DNA of 50,000 nt from Anaeromyces robustus (taxonomy: Eukaryota; Neocallimastigomycota; Neocallimastigomycetes; Neocallimastigales; Neocallimastigaceae): contig MCFG01000415.1 in assembly GCA_002104895.1 (NCBI GenBank), positions 1 through 50,000 of the forward strand, in the 5' to 3' direction. Position numbers and translations under genes: made by a program. Positions 1-14,957 of this stretch are shown piece after piece (the first letter of the stretch is position 1; each line of letters starts with the position of its first letter). The notes beneath the pieces were generated by a model. That model worked only from the letters and a program-made list of their open reading frames with translations, made no database searches and had not been told where the DNA came from.

Positions 1-420
1 TAAAAACTTAGGATATTTTGTTTAAAAAAATAAATAAGGAAGTAAATAAACAAATAATAGAATGAATAGAAAAACTATAAAGAAAAAAAAAAATAAAAGA
101 ATACTATTATTATTATTACTATTATTATTCTTTTTAGAAATTTCTTTAATAAAACTAAACTAAATATAACATAACATCATAATTAACTTTTAAAATAAAA
201 AAAAAGATACAATAATAACATAATTATACATAAAATTAATAATTAATAATTAATAATTAAAATAAGAATAATTCTTTTTTTTTTTTTTGTGATTTGAAAC
301 GTCTATTGTTGTTATTATTTTTATATTTTATTTTTTTATTTATTTTTTTTTTGTTGTGTTATTGATATATTATTATTATTAATTAGTTAGCCTTTTATTA
401 TAATTAGATTTTATTATTTT

Positions 421-712
<292 letters not shown>

Positions 713-1620
713 AATAATTTTCATAAAATTTTCAAAAAAAAAAAATTTTTTTGATCGTAATATTATATTATATTATTGTAAATGTAACAAAAAGTAAATT
801 AAATAAAGAAATATATTAATTTATTATAACCTATAATATTATATATTATTATATAATATAATATATGTATAATATATATAATTTAATATAATAATTAAAA
901 ATATAATTAAAAAAACACATATAAAAAATACATTAAAAAAAAAAAAAACCAGCCCAAAAATAAAATTTTGAATTTCTATTTAATTATTTAATAATAAAAA
1001 ACTTCTTTTTTTTTAATTTATTTTAAATTTTATTGGTTTTAAAATATAATAAAAAATAACAAATAAAAAAAATCATTAATAATAATAATAATAGGAAAAA
1101 AACAAAACAATTATTTTAAATAATAAATAATAAAAATAAATAATAATAATAATAATAATAAAAATATCCATTATTAAAATTAATATAAAAAAAATTTCTG
1201 TTTTTTTTTTAAAATTTCTATTTAATTATTAAATATAAAAATAATTATTAATTTATTTTTATTTTATTGTTTTTTTGTTGTTTTTGATTTTAATTTTGTG
1301 TTTTGTTTTGAATTTTGGCTTTTTTTTTTCTAATTTTAATTTTATTATTATTTTTTTTAAATTATTCCTAGATGATAATTAAAAATAATGAAATAAAATA
1401 AAAAATTAAAAATTGAATACAAAAAATTATAATTATAAATAATTATATAATAATTATATACATGTTAATAGATTTAATATTATAATTGTATGAATTGTAT
1501 AATTGTATAATTGTATACATGTGTTAACTTTAGTATTATAATAATTATTATACATAAATTAATAATTATTCATTATTATAAGTATTAACTATTATTTAAA
1601 TGATGTACATTTAATGATTA

Positions 1621-1766
1621 TTATTTATTTATTTTATTTATTTACATATATAGTTTTTTATTTATTTATTTATTTACATATATAGTTTTTTATTTATTTA
1701 TTTATTTATTTACATATATAGTTTTTTATTTATTTATTTATTTATTTACATATATAGTTTTTTATA
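1621..1766. repeat. minisatellite with ACATATATAGTTTTTTA core
   Basis: Four tandem units, each made of a variable TTTA run followed by the fixed core ACATATATAGTTTTTTA. Unit length varies with the number of TTTA steps (roughly 31-39 bp). The core itself is unchanged in all four units. Confidence 0.9.
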
Positions 1767-1891
1767 AATTTATTATTTACTTATTTACTTATTTATTTAC
1801 TTATTTATTCATTGATTATTAATATATTTTAATAATATTTTATTTTATTAATTTTCATGCAAACTTTTTAAAATGGAAATATTTTATATAA

Positions 1892-1922
<31 letters not shown>

Positions 1923-2544
1923 AAGATAAAACAAAAAAAAAATATAAAACAAAAAAAAAAATATAAAACAAAAAAAAATGAAAATATAAAACAAAAAAAT
2001 AAAAATTAAATATTAAAAATTAATTATTAATTATTATTTTAATTATTAATAAATATTAATAATGGAATAATGGAATAATGTTTAAAAAATTAGTGACGTT
2101 TTTTTTTATTATAATCATCAATAACTTTTTAAATACTAAAATATTAAAAAGAGAAAAAAAATAAAAATCTATTTTTAATATTATTTTAAAATAATATTAA
2201 ATAATGAATTATTATTGGTATAATTAATTATTATTATTATTATTATTATTATTCATTCTTTTGACATGTATTATTCATAAATGATGTATGTATTATTTAT
2301 TATTTATTATTTATTTATTTATTTATTTATTTATTATATCATGAATAATTTTGTTCAATTTTTTTTTAATTTAATATAATTTCTTTAAATCTTTTTTTTT
2401 TTTATTTATTATTTATTATTATTATTATTTTACATTTTATATATAATTATTTTTTTTATCTCTTAACTTATTTAATTTGTGTTTAAAAATATTAAATTAT
2501 TTTTTTATTTCTTTATTAGTTATTTTTTTTTTAACTTTTTTTTT

Positions 2545-2601
2545 TATTTTATTTTATTTTATTTTATTTTATTTTATTTTATTTTATTTTATTTTATTTT
2601 A
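2545..2601. repeat. (ATTTT)n microsatellite
   Basis: About eleven uninterrupted ATTTT units inside a T-rich block. Confidence 0.9.
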
Positions 2602-3092
2602 TTAATATTATTCTTTTATTATTATTTATAATTATTATTATTATTAATTATTCATAATTATTGTTATTATTATTCTTGTAACTTTTTAATTTAGTTTATT
2701 ACTATATTTGTATATGTTGTATTTAATTTGTTTAATGATAATATTAAGTGGAAAATTGCTTTTAATTTCATTTTTAATGATTAAAAAATAAAATAAAAAA
2801 AAAGAAGAAAGAGAAAAAAAAAAGATGTTATTTTTAATTTAATTTATATTTATTTTATTAAAATAAGTGATACAATAAATTTTAAGATTTAGAAAAAGTA
2901 ATACAATAAAAATTATATATACTAAATATTTATATTATATATTATATTATATTGTATTATATTATATTTAGCACATTATATATATTATACATTATATTTA
3001 ATAAAAAAATAAATTAAATATTGTAAAACTCTAAATTATATCATAAAATTAATTTTTATTCAAATCATTGGATAATACTAACAAAAAAACTA

Positions 3093-3256
<164 letters not shown>

Positions 3257-3322
3257 AATCATAATTTTTTTTCTGTCAAGAATAAAAAATTTTTTTTTTC
3301 TTTCTTTAGAATAAACGGATAA

Positions 3323-3800
3323 AACATTTATATTAAAAAATTATCATAAACAGAAAAAGAAAAAAAAATTATATAATATAAATGAATAAATTATTGAAGT
3401 GTTAATAAATAAATACTATGGAAACTAATAAATATAAATGAATAAGTAAACAATAAATAAATAAATAAATCTCTAATGGGTCATAAAACAAATAAATTTC
3501 TAATAGTCATAAAATAAAGAATACTAAATAAAAAAAAATAAAATAAAAGTAAAAAGAAAAATAAAAATAAAAATAAAAAATAATTTTTTTTTTTACTTTA
3601 TTCTTAACTTTAAGAAATGGAAAAATGATTATTCATTATTCATTAATTAAATGTTTTATTTATTAATTTAAATGTGTTTTATAAATAGACATTTTTATCT
3701 TGATATCTTGGTATTCTTAAATTAAAATATAAATTAAACGAACACTTTTATTATTATTATTATTATTATTATAAATTAAATGAACTTTTTTTAAATGGAC

Positions 3801-3839
<39 letters not shown>

Positions 3840-4333
3840 TCACTAATTTTTTCTAAAAGAAAAAAGAATTAGAATAAAATAAAATAAAAAAGAAAATGTT
3901 TTAGAATAATTAAAATGATTAATATTTTTAAATGCTTATTATTAATAATAATAAACACAAAAAAAAAGAAAATCACTTTTCTTTTATTTTTTTTTTATTT
4001 AAATTAAATCAATTTAATGTATTTCTTTTTGATATTATAGGAATAATTAGGAAAGTTTTTTTCTATTTTTTTTAAATATTTTTTTTTCGAAAATTAGGAA
4101 GAATTAGGAACATCTAGAATTTTTTTTTTTTTTCGTTAAAAAAAATTATTTATTATTATATAGGAAAAATTAGGAATTTTATTTTTTTATTAGGAAAATT
4201 TAGGATAATTATTTTTTATTATTATTTTTTTAAAAAAAAAAAAAGAAAAACTTTGGTATAAAAAATAGAATATTATATTTTAAAAAATAGAATAAAAAAA
4301 TGATAAATAAAACGATTATAAATAAATAAATAT

Positions 4334-4372
<39 letters not shown>

Positions 4373-5549
4373 TATAATTATTCTTTTTTTCAATAATCAA
4401 TTACTATTAATACCAAACATCCAAACATTATCATTTATAAATTATATTTTTTTCTTTTATTTTATTTTTTTTTTTTTTTCTTTCTTTCTTTTTAATTCTA
4501 ATTTTTTTTTTTTTTAAATTTTCGTATTTTTAAATTAATATCTAATTAATTTAATAATTTATTTTTATTTTTAATAATTTTTATTGAATATTCTATTTTT
4601 TTTTTTTTTTAAAAAATTTATAATAAAAATTAATTATTTATTTATTCATTTATGGATTTTTTAATTATAGATAAATCAAATAAAAAGATAAATGGATAAA
4701 TATTAACTAATTAGTGATATAAAATGTATATTTTTAACCTATTTTTCTTTAATATAATAAATTAAATATTTAATATATTATAATATATTATAATATATCA
4801 TTTAATGTATAATTTTATTTTTAATAACTTTTTGATGGTCAATAATAATTAAAATAATAAATCATTAAAAAAAATAGGTATACTCTACAACATATATTAT
4901 TTATTATATACAATATATTATGTATCATTGTAGAATATAAACGAATATATAATTAATAATAATAATAATTATATATACAAATTTCTATTAATAGTAATAA
5001 TAAAATAATAATAATAAAATAATAATAAAATATATAAAATATTTATAACACATAATTATGAAACAAATATAAATTATATTTTATTTTTACTAACTTTGAA
5101 TAATTAAAAAGTAAAATTAAAAATTAAAAAAAAAAATAAATCTAAAATAAAAAAAAATAATAATAATTAGAGATTATGGATAAATAAACTTTAAACAGAA
5201 TAAATAAATAAAAAATAAATAAACTAATAAAAGATAATAATAGAAATGAAATTATGGAAAAATTAATAATAAATGATAATAATAAAATAAATGAAAAAAT
5301 AAAAAAGTTTAAATATATATAAAAATAAAGAAAAAAAGAAAAAAGAAAAAATAGAAAAATAGAAATTAGAAAGATAAAAAATTATAAAAAAGATATTGAT
5401 TTTTAATCTAAATAATTATTTTTTTTTTTTGTGTGTAGGTAATACAAAAAAAATTTAATAAATAAAATAATCTACTTTTCACACTTTTTTTTTTTTTTTT
5501 TTTTTTGTGGAAATATAAAATAATATAAAAAAAAAAAGATAATTTTATT

Positions 5550-5592
<43 letters not shown>

Positions 5593-5900
5593 TAAAAAAT
5601 AAAATAAATTAAAAATTAAAATAAAAATTAAAATAAAAATTAAAATAAAAAATAACAATGAAAAAAAAAAACTTTTTTAATATAAAAATAAAACGATTTA
5701 ATAAAAAAGAAAGAAAATAAAAAACTAAAATTTACTACAATTAAATATAATTAAAATAAATAGATTAATAATTAAATTAAACATAAAAAGTCTTTTTATA
5801 ATTATTTTTTATTATTATTAATTATGGTTATTATTAATTATTAATTATTATTATCATTATCATTATTAATTAACTATTTTTTTTTTTTTTTTTTTTTTAA
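3323..5900. other. gene-free region: TAGGA-motif cluster, A-rich block
   Basis: No supported gene. A cluster of TAGGA motifs lies at about 4038-4210, a TTTA array at 4328-4372, a T-rich block at about 4430-4620, and a nearly T-poor A-rich block at 5060-5760 that contains a 34-nt A run at 5554-5587. Confidence 0.7.
4038..4210 (+). repeat. cluster of eight TAGGA motifs
   Basis: TAGGA occurs eight times in about 175 bp, mostly as paired forms such as TAGGAATAATTAGGAA, TTAGGAAGAATTAGGAA and TAGGAAAAATTAGGAA, separated by T runs. GG dinucleotides are rare in the surrounding DNA, so the clustering is conspicuous. Its function is unknown. It may be a decayed tandem repeat or a protein-binding array. 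Confidence 0.55.
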
Positions 5901-8900
5901 CAGCATATAAATGGTTAGTAATTGTTTCATATACAAAAAAAACAATTTTATGATTCGTTTTACTTTTTGATATTTTGATAGTATTATTAAGGTAGGACAA
6001 TAATATTTTAAATGTATTACAAAAATTATTACAAATAAATAAATTTAATATTTAATAAAATTAAATTTAACTATTTAATAATTTTTATTTTATAATTAAA
6101 AATTTTATAATGAAATGAATTAAAATTAAATTAATAAATTGAATTTTTAACTTTATATAATTATTTATTTTGTTTTTTTTTTTTTGATCTCTTTCTAAAT
6201 AATTGTTTTTTTTTTTGTTTCATTGGTTTTATCCACTTTAATAATTTCATTTACTTTTTTTTTTCTTTTTTTTTTTTTCTCATATCTCATATATCTCATA
6301 TGTTTTTTTCTCTAACTTTAATTTATTTATTTAATTTATTTGTATTTTAATTTATTTTATTTAGTTTTTTTTTTTTTTATTTTATTTTTATCTCATACTT
6401 TATCCACTTTTTGTTTATTTATTTTTATTTTATTTTTATTTTATTTTATTTTTCTTACGTAATTAAATTCTAAATTATTATTTTTTTTTCTTTTTTTTTT
6501 TTCTTTTTTCTTATTTATTTTTTTTTTTTTCATTTTCTTTTTTCTATTTTTCTATATGTCTATCTTATTAAATATTAATTATTATTTTATATAGGTATAT
6601 ATTTAATTTATTTTATTCCATAAATAATTAACTTTTTTTTCCCGCTTTCATGGATTTATATTATTATATCTTTTTTATCTTTTATTATAAATATTTTTTG
6701 TTTCATATTTTTAATTATTTCGTAATTTAATTCTATAATTGTTAATTTGTAATCCTATAATCAATAAATGTAAAAAAATAAAAAATAAAAAATAATATTA
6801 AATTAAAAATTTAAATTAATTATTAATATAAAAAAAATGAGAGATTTGAAACTGATTAGCAAGGAATGATTAAAAATAATTTGACCGGATGAAAAAGAAA
6901 ATAATTTAAAAAAAATAAAAAATAATTAATTATTATATCCACAGTGTATATAATACATAAGAAAAATGGAAAAAAGGAAAAAGAAAAGGAAAATAATAAT
7001 AATGATGATGATGATGATGATCAAACAATGATGGATGGATTGAACGAAAATAATAATAATAAGAATAATAAAATTAATATTATATATTAAAAATTAAAAC
7101 TAAAACTAAAAATTAATGTTTGAAATTAGTATTAAAATAATAAATAAAATAACTCCTCTTTTTTTTCTTTTTTTTTTTTTATTTAAAATAATTAATAATC
7201 TTATCCACAATAATGTATATACTCTAGATTATTAAAAAAAAGTATTAATAATGATAAAGAAAAAGTAAAAAACAATAAAAAAAGATAATATCATATATTT
7301 GGGAATTTATAAAAAAAAATATTATTTTTATATTTATGATGAAACTAAAAGTAATAAAATAAAAAGTTTTATTTTATTTATTTAATTATTAATTTTATTA
7401 TTGATATGATTTTAATAAATAAATACTAAAATAAATAAATGAAGGTTATGTAATTGATATTAATAATTTAAATATTGTTTTATTATTTTTTTTTACTATA
7501 AAATTAAGGGGAAAAAGTATAATGGTTTTTTTATATTTTTTTATTTATTTAGTTCATCCTTTTTTATTTTTTTTTTATTTAAATCCTTTTAACCCTTTAC
7601 TTATTTTATCTAAATTTTATATTTATTCCTTAATAATCAATAAACTAACCCTATAAAAGCAAGAATCATAAAAAAATGAAAAAATTTTATTTCAGTTATA
7701 TAAATTATATAAAATAAATATAAAACAATATAATATTAATATATTATATAAATATATTATAAATTAATAGAATATTTAATTTTATTAAAAATAAAAATAA
7801 AAATAAAAAAGAGAGAAAAGATAAAGTTGATTTATTATCCTATAATTATATAATCAAATTATCATATTATTATTATTATTTAAATTATTATTTAATAATT
7901 ATTTATTTTTATTTATCTTTATTTATCTTTTATTTTTTTATATTGTTTAAAATAAAAAGTAAATATAGAAAATAATTATTTTAAATTAAATTATATCTAT
8001 TACTTTTCCTATAAAAGTCTTTTTTTTGTATTATTTTATAATTAGAATTAAATTTTTTTTCAAATTTTATTATTTATTATATTATTTTTTTTTTTATTTA
8101 AAAATTTTCTGTCAAAAAAAAAAAAAAAAAAAAAAAAGTAAAAAAATTACTCATATAGAAAATACGAGCAAAAAAAATTTTATATTAAAAATTAATAATT
8201 AAATAATATATGTAAATAATATATAAATAATATATTACATAATATATAAATAATAAATGATGTATTAATAATAATAATTATTTCGAAAATAGAGGCTTAT
8301 TATTTATTATTATTTATTTTTATTTTTATTTTTAAACTTGATTATGATTATTAAATAAAATTATTAAATTAAATTTTATTAATAAAATAAATTTTAATTA
8401 TTTTAATTATTTTAATTATTATTATTATTTTTAATTTCCTTTTATGGTAGAAACCTTTTTGAAACAAATACGAAATAAAATAAGTCAAAATAAAAAAAAT
8501 AAGTCAAAATAAAATAAAATAAAAATTTAAAAATTAAAATAAATTAAAAAAAAATAATTAAAAAGTATTATAAGGAAAAATAAAAAAATTTTTTTATTTA
8601 TTAATGATATAGACAATTATATTTTTACATTATTATTATTATTATTAAATATTAAAATTAAAACCTATTTTATTCAAGACATTGAGTAGTCGACATTTGA
8701 CAATTAAATTTTGACATTCCTTCATTTATTATTATTAATGTTAATGTCAATTCATCAATGTCAAAAAAAAAAAAAAAAAAAAATAGATTTTATACCTCAT
8801 TATTATACATTATATACAATATCATTAACTGTATATCATTATTATTATTATTTTTATTTATTTTCTGTTATTTTTAATCTATCCATTATTTTAATTTTTT

Positions 8901-8950
8901 ATTTTCTTATTATTTCAAATTATTTTTTTTAACAACATTTTTTACGGAAG
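5901..8950. other. gene-free region: pyrimidine block and weak exon-like patch
   Basis: 6150-6560 is strongly T-rich on the + strand. At 6837-7090 the sequence is more complex: a possible acceptor, TATCCACAG, ends near 6943. The frame after it is open for about 46 codons, through Lys/Glu-, Asn- and Asp-rich sequence plus QTMMDGLNE, to a stop. This could be an exon remnant, but no partner exon is visible. The rest is A/T repeats, including an A run at about 8115-8138. Confidence 0.5.
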
Positions 8951-9179
8951 AAAAAAAAGAAAAGATGAATTTTAAAACAAAAAAAAATAATTAAATATAT
9001 ATATAAAAGTAGATACAAAATAAAATAAAAAAATAAAAAAAACATTTTTATTATTATTTTTTTTATCAAATTTTATCATAAATATGAAACATTTGAACAC
9101 ATCAATAGGCTAAGAAAATATATATATATATTTTATTAAAGAAATGTAATAATAATAATGTTTAATAAGATTAAAAGTA

Positions 9180-9223
9180 TAGAAATAGAAATGGAAATAG
9201 AAATAGAAACAGAAATAGAAATA
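9180..9223 (+). repeat. (GAAATA)n hexamer repeat
   Basis: About seven units of AGAAATAG-type sequence, with single changes to GGAAATA and GAAACA. All residues are purine except the T and one C. Confidence 0.85.
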
Positions 9224-9523
9224 TCTATCCTAATCATGGATAATAATATTTTATATAAAAAAAAAGAAAAACAAAAATATATAAAAATAATAAACTTAAT
9301 TAATAATATCTTAATATATCATAAACAATAAAACATAATAATTAAAAAGAAATACAATTATAAAACATGTACAATTATAAAGCATAATAATCTAAAAACT
9401 TTTTTTTTTTCTTTCTTTTATGGATGAATGGATGAATGGGATACTTTCTTTTTTTCTTTTTTAAAACATAGTATCAACTTATTTAATTGTTAAATATATT
9501 TACTTAGTTAGTTAATATCTATT

Positions 9524-9554
<31 letters not shown>

Positions 9555-9644
9555 TTTTTATTCTTTGATTATTAATTATTGATTATTGATTATTATTATT
9601 AAAATATTATTATTATTAATTATTGATTATTATTAATATTATTA

Positions 9645-9679
<35 letters not shown>

Positions 9680-10509
9680 TTCCATTTATTTCATTTATTG
9701 TATTTATGGGTAGAATTAAATTAATACTTCTTATAATTATCAATAGGGAAAAAAAAAAGTCAAAATAATAATAAATAAAATTAAATTGTCAATCTTTCCA
9801 TTAAAAAAATAATATTATCCATAATAATATATTGTCATTTCTTATTATTAAATTAATTCTTTTAAAATATATTTTAATATATCTATTATTATATTATTAT
9901 ATTTATACATTATTTTAAAATAGTATACATTATATATATTATCGTATATATATTAATTTTTTCTTTCTTTTATAAATTTTATATAAATCGAAAAAAATAT
10001 AAAATAAAATACAATAAATAAAAAATATATATAATAATAGTAAAATAAAATTAGATAATATTAGTTTCATAATAATAATAGATTATAAGTAGAATAATAA
10101 ATATAAATAATAATAAATAATTTGAATTATAAACTATGATTTTTAATGAAAATTAAAAAAATAAAAGAACAAAAAAAACCTCAATTATTAATTTTATTAG
10201 TAGTAATTTCATTAATATTAGGTAAGAATTATAATTAAAAAAAACCTAGTATTTACAATAATTTTTACCAATAACTTTTTTTAGTATTATTATTTTTTTT
10301 AATAAAATATTTTATTATTTTTTTATTAATAAATTTAATTAAATTAAAAAAAATAATAGAAAATTTAATTAAATTTATTAATTATAATTAATTAGATATA
10401 TATATTCAAATTTATTTCATACATATATAAATATATACTATTTATAATACTAATGAAATCATTCTAATAAAAATCATTAATTTTTTTAATTTGATCTGTT
10501 TAATTAGCA

Positions 10510-10550
10510 AATAATCCTAATAATCCTAATAATCCTAATAATCCTAATAA
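10510..10550 (+). repeat. (AATAATCCT)n nonamer repeat
   Basis: Four to five tandem copies of AATAATCCT. The period is a multiple of three and the minus strand reads Leu-Leu-Gly repeats, but no gene surrounds it. Confidence 0.85.
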
Positions 10551-11683
10551 TTTTAAACATAATAATTTTTTGAACATCATAATTCTAAGCATAATAATTC
10601 TAAGCATAATATGAAATAAAAATAAAAATGAATAATGATAATGATTAAAAAATAAGGTTAAAAAAGAGAAGGTTAAGTAAATAAGCAAAAAAAAAAAAAA
10701 AAAAAAAAACAGTAAAAATTAATTTATTGACAATATTTTAATTATATTTATAATAATAATAATAATAATAACAATAATACTAATAATACTAATAATAGTA
10801 GTAATAAAAAATTTGTTGGCTTTTTTTTAATAATATATTTATATGTATAATATGAAAAAAAAAAAATTCGGTGTGATGCCTCTTTTTTTTTTTCTTTTTC
10901 TTTTTATTGTAAATTTTTTTTTTTTTTACATTTTTTTGTCATTATTAATATACATATTTTAGACAATACTTTAAACTTTTCGTTAGACCAATAAAAAGTC
11001 AAAAAAGTTAATAATAATAAAATATTATTCTTATTAATATCATTATTTATTAATTAAACTAAAATAAAAAAAATAAAGAGAAAAAAAAAAAAGGTTAATT
11101 TAAAGTCATGAAGTATGAAAGAATATATAAAATAAAAAATAATAAAAAATAACAGAATACTAAAAGTAATATTAATATTACTCTTTTTTTATAATTTTTT
11201 TCTTCTTAATTTGTTTATAATTAAAGGATAAAATAAAATTATTTATTATATTTTTATTTATTTATTTATTTTATAATTGTCAAAAAATAATAAAATAAAA
11301 TAAAATAAAAAAAAATAGTTTTATTTATTTTAATTTTTTTTTATTTATTGATCATCAATAAGTTAAGTTTGTTAGATTAAATAGAATATATAAATATAAA
11401 TATATATTAATATATTAATAGTATATAATCTACTTAATATTATATTTATATTTATATTTATATTTATATTTTATTTAATTTAATTATAAATTTTTTTAAT
11501 TAAATGGATACTATAAAATTAGGTTAGGTATTCCATAATTTTTTTTTTTTTTTTTTTTTAGATGTTTTTTGTTATTATTTTTGTACTGTGGTTTAATTAA
11601 AAATAAAATAAATGAATGAAATTAATTCAAATAAATAAATAAATTATTAGAAAGAATTTTTAAAAGTAAATGTTAATTATCTA

Positions 11684-11685
<2 letters not shown>

Positions 11686-11747
<62 letters not shown>

Positions 11748-11782
11748 ATATAAAATAAATAAATAAATAAATAAATATAAAA

Positions 11783-11849
<67 letters not shown>

Positions 11850-11851
11850 AT
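11686..11851. repeat. (AAAT)n microsatellite, about 165 bp
   Basis: AAAT array interrupted twice by a TATAAAATAAAT block. The repeated interruption suggests block duplication inside the array. Confidence 0.95.
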
Positions 11852-13478
11852 ATAAAAAATTAATTTTGAGATTAAATACAAAAAAATTGTATTTTGTTAA
11901 TTAATTTGTTATTTCCATATATTTCCATATAGTTCCTAGTAATTATTATTATATAATAGGAAAATATTTAAATAAAAAAATTTTTTTTTTAATTTTTTGT
12001 ACAACCATGAATTAAATAAATAATTATTTATTTATTTATTTTATTATTTTATTATTTTATTATTATATTATTAAATCATTTAATTATTATTTAATAAAAT
12101 TATTTGGTATTAATTGGAGAAGTGGTTGGAGATTACAAAAAAAAAAATTTTTTTATTTACTTGTTTATATAATAAAAAATATAAATATAAGTATAAATAA
12201 ATAAAAAAAATAAAAAAAAAAAGTATAATGGTTTATAAACAAAGTAACAGAATAATAAATAGAAAGATTCATGTAAAGAAATAACAATAATAAAAAAAAT
12301 AAAAAAATAAAAAAATAAAAAAATAAAAAAATAAAAAAAAATAAAAAAAATAAAAAGTTTTAAAAAATATAATAGAAACAAAATTTTTTAAAGTTGAAAA
12401 CTTAATTAAACGGTAATAAAATAAAACCTTTTTTTTTTATTTATTTATTTTTTTATTTAACCTTTTTTTTTTCTTGTATGGTATTGCAATAACTTTAAAA
12501 GAAAGAAAAAAGAAAAAAATTTTTTTTTCTTATTTTTTAAAAATAAAATCATGCCATTTTTTTTATTTTTAATATTATTTAAACCTCTTGTCATTTCGTG
12601 TCTTTTCTTTTTTTTTTTTTTTTTTTTTTTTAATTCATTATGGAAAATTAATTAATTAATATCTATATAATTTATGAAATAAATAAAAAAAAATTAATAT
12701 ATTATATTTATAAAAATAGGTATAATAAAGAAAATCAAAAAAAAAAAAAAAAAAAAAAAATAGTAATATATGTTAATATTAAAAATAACGATTTATTAAT
12801 TTATTATTATTTTTTTTTGTCATTATTTATTATAATCATTGTCATAATTACCATCATCATATAATCATTATCATATATATTATTTATAATTCTTTATTTA
12901 TTTTTTTCTTCTATTAGAAATTAATAATAGTTATACAGAGTGATAGAAAAAAAAAAATCATAATCTATAATAATTAATCTATTATATTATAGTAATTAAT
13001 GAGATAATAGTAATAAATAAATAAATAAATAAAAAAAAATATATATGTCAAGTATATATCATTTTATCTTATGACCATTGGTTAAATATATTTTTTTATA
13101 TTAATCAAAAAAATTCATTTTTTTTTTTTTTTTTTTTTTTTATAAAATCTGATCTCCGATTTAGATATATAAATATAAATAAAAGTTAAGATTTTTATAA
13201 TTTATTAATAATTCATAATAAATAATAAATAATTCATAATATTAATAAAATAATAAAAAAAAAGACAACGACTTTTTATTTATATTTATATTATATATTA
13301 ATTTGTACCGAAACAAAAAAAAAGGAAAAATATATTATATTTTATTTATTAGTGATACTTAACATTAAGAAATATATATATAATATATTAAAATATAAAA
13401 AAATAATATAAACTATATATATTTATTTAATTAAAAAAAAAATTTTTTTTTAAAAATTAAACTTCATCTATTATAAAA

Positions 13479-13559
<81 letters not shown>

Positions 13560-13783
13560 ATTGTATATGTAGTTAAGGTCATATAACGTATTAAAATATA
13601 ATAATTATTATTATATAAAAAATAATAAATGTCATATTTATTTATTTATTTTTTGGATTAATTATTTAATTTATTTATTAGTTGATATATTTATAGAACT
13701 TTCATTATAGATTTAGATTAATTAAAAAGACATGATGATTCTTAAATTTTTATTATAAAATAACATTGTCATATTATATAAAT

Positions 13784-13815
<32 letters not shown>

Positions 13816-14870
13816 TGAATGTTTTAAAAAAGGGTCAATTTATTTTTAATAATTTTAAATCATAATAATAAAAAAATAATAATTATTAATAATAATAATA
13901 AAAATAAAATTTTTAGAAATAAAATTTAAAAAATGAGATTTATGGGATGATTTTCATAATTAATTAAAATTTTTTATTTTTTATTTTTTTTTAATTATTA
14001 CATAAATTTAAATAATAATAAAAAAAAAATTTTTTTTTTGGTTAATAATTTTTGTTTCAGGTAAAATAAAAAAAAAATTGGTGTCATTAATAAATGAAAA
14101 AAAAATTTTTTTTATTACTTATTCAAGTAATACAAAACAAAAAAAGTAATACAAAAATAGTAATACAAAATTTTTAAAAAATTTTTTTTTTAGTACAATT
14201 TAATTACAAAATTTACATTTACTTTAAAAAAATATAATTAAAATAATTAAAATTATAATTATAATTATATAATATAATATAAATTTTAGAAACATTTTTT
14301 TTTGTTAATTATTTTTTTAATTAATATATTGGAAATATTAAAACAGAAATAAAATTAAAAATTATAATAAAATAAAAATAAAATAAAATAAGATTTAATA
14401 ATAAAAAATATATAAAAAATGTAACAAAAAAATTATAAGAAATAGTTATGAATAAATAAAAAAAAATAATACTAATATCAAATAATATGATATTAATGAA
14501 TAATAAAAAATTTAATATTAATATGTAATAATTTTTTTTTTAAAAAAAAAGCATAAATTTTGATATAATTTATTTTAATTGTATTCATTTGTATTTTAAT
14601 GTATAAATTTTTTTTTTATTATAATTAATGTATTATGCCAATATCATCATATTAAATTGGAACAAATCATATAAAAAGAATTTCAGTATAAAGTTCACCA
14701 TTTTTACTAAAATAGAAATTATGATTAAATAATATTAAATATTAAAAATATTTAATAATGTTAAATTATGATTAAAATAATAATGTTGAATAGTATTAAT
14801 AATAATAGTAATAATAAATAATGAATAATGAATAATGAATAATAATAATAAATAATGTTAGTAAATAAGA
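11852..14870. other. gene-free A/T region
   Basis: Includes a run of A5-6T units at 12298-12356, an AAAT array at 13485-13558, several A and T runs longer than 15 nt, and a cluster of GTAATACAAA motifs at 14127-14176. On the minus strand at 14692-14628, a TTTTAG-like acceptor is followed by a short open frame reading NGELYTEILFI, too short to call an exon. Confidence 0.65.
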
Positions 14871-14877
14871 CTTAATA

Positions 14878-14957
14878 AATAAAATAAAATAAAATAAAAT
14901 AAAATAAAATAAAATAAAATAAAATAAAATAAAATAAAATAAAATAAAATAAAATAA
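14878..14957. repeat. (AAAAT)n microsatellite
   Basis: About sixteen uninterrupted AAAAT units (ATTTT on the other strand). Confidence 0.95.

Larger units (their letters stand above)
8951..11685. other. gene-free region with short tandem repeats
   Basis: Holds a GAAATA hexamer array (about 9180-9223), TTA arrays (about 9520-9676), a nonamer array AATAATCCT (10510-10550) and T-rich patches. I see no coding sequence beyond repeat-driven frames. Confidence 0.7.
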
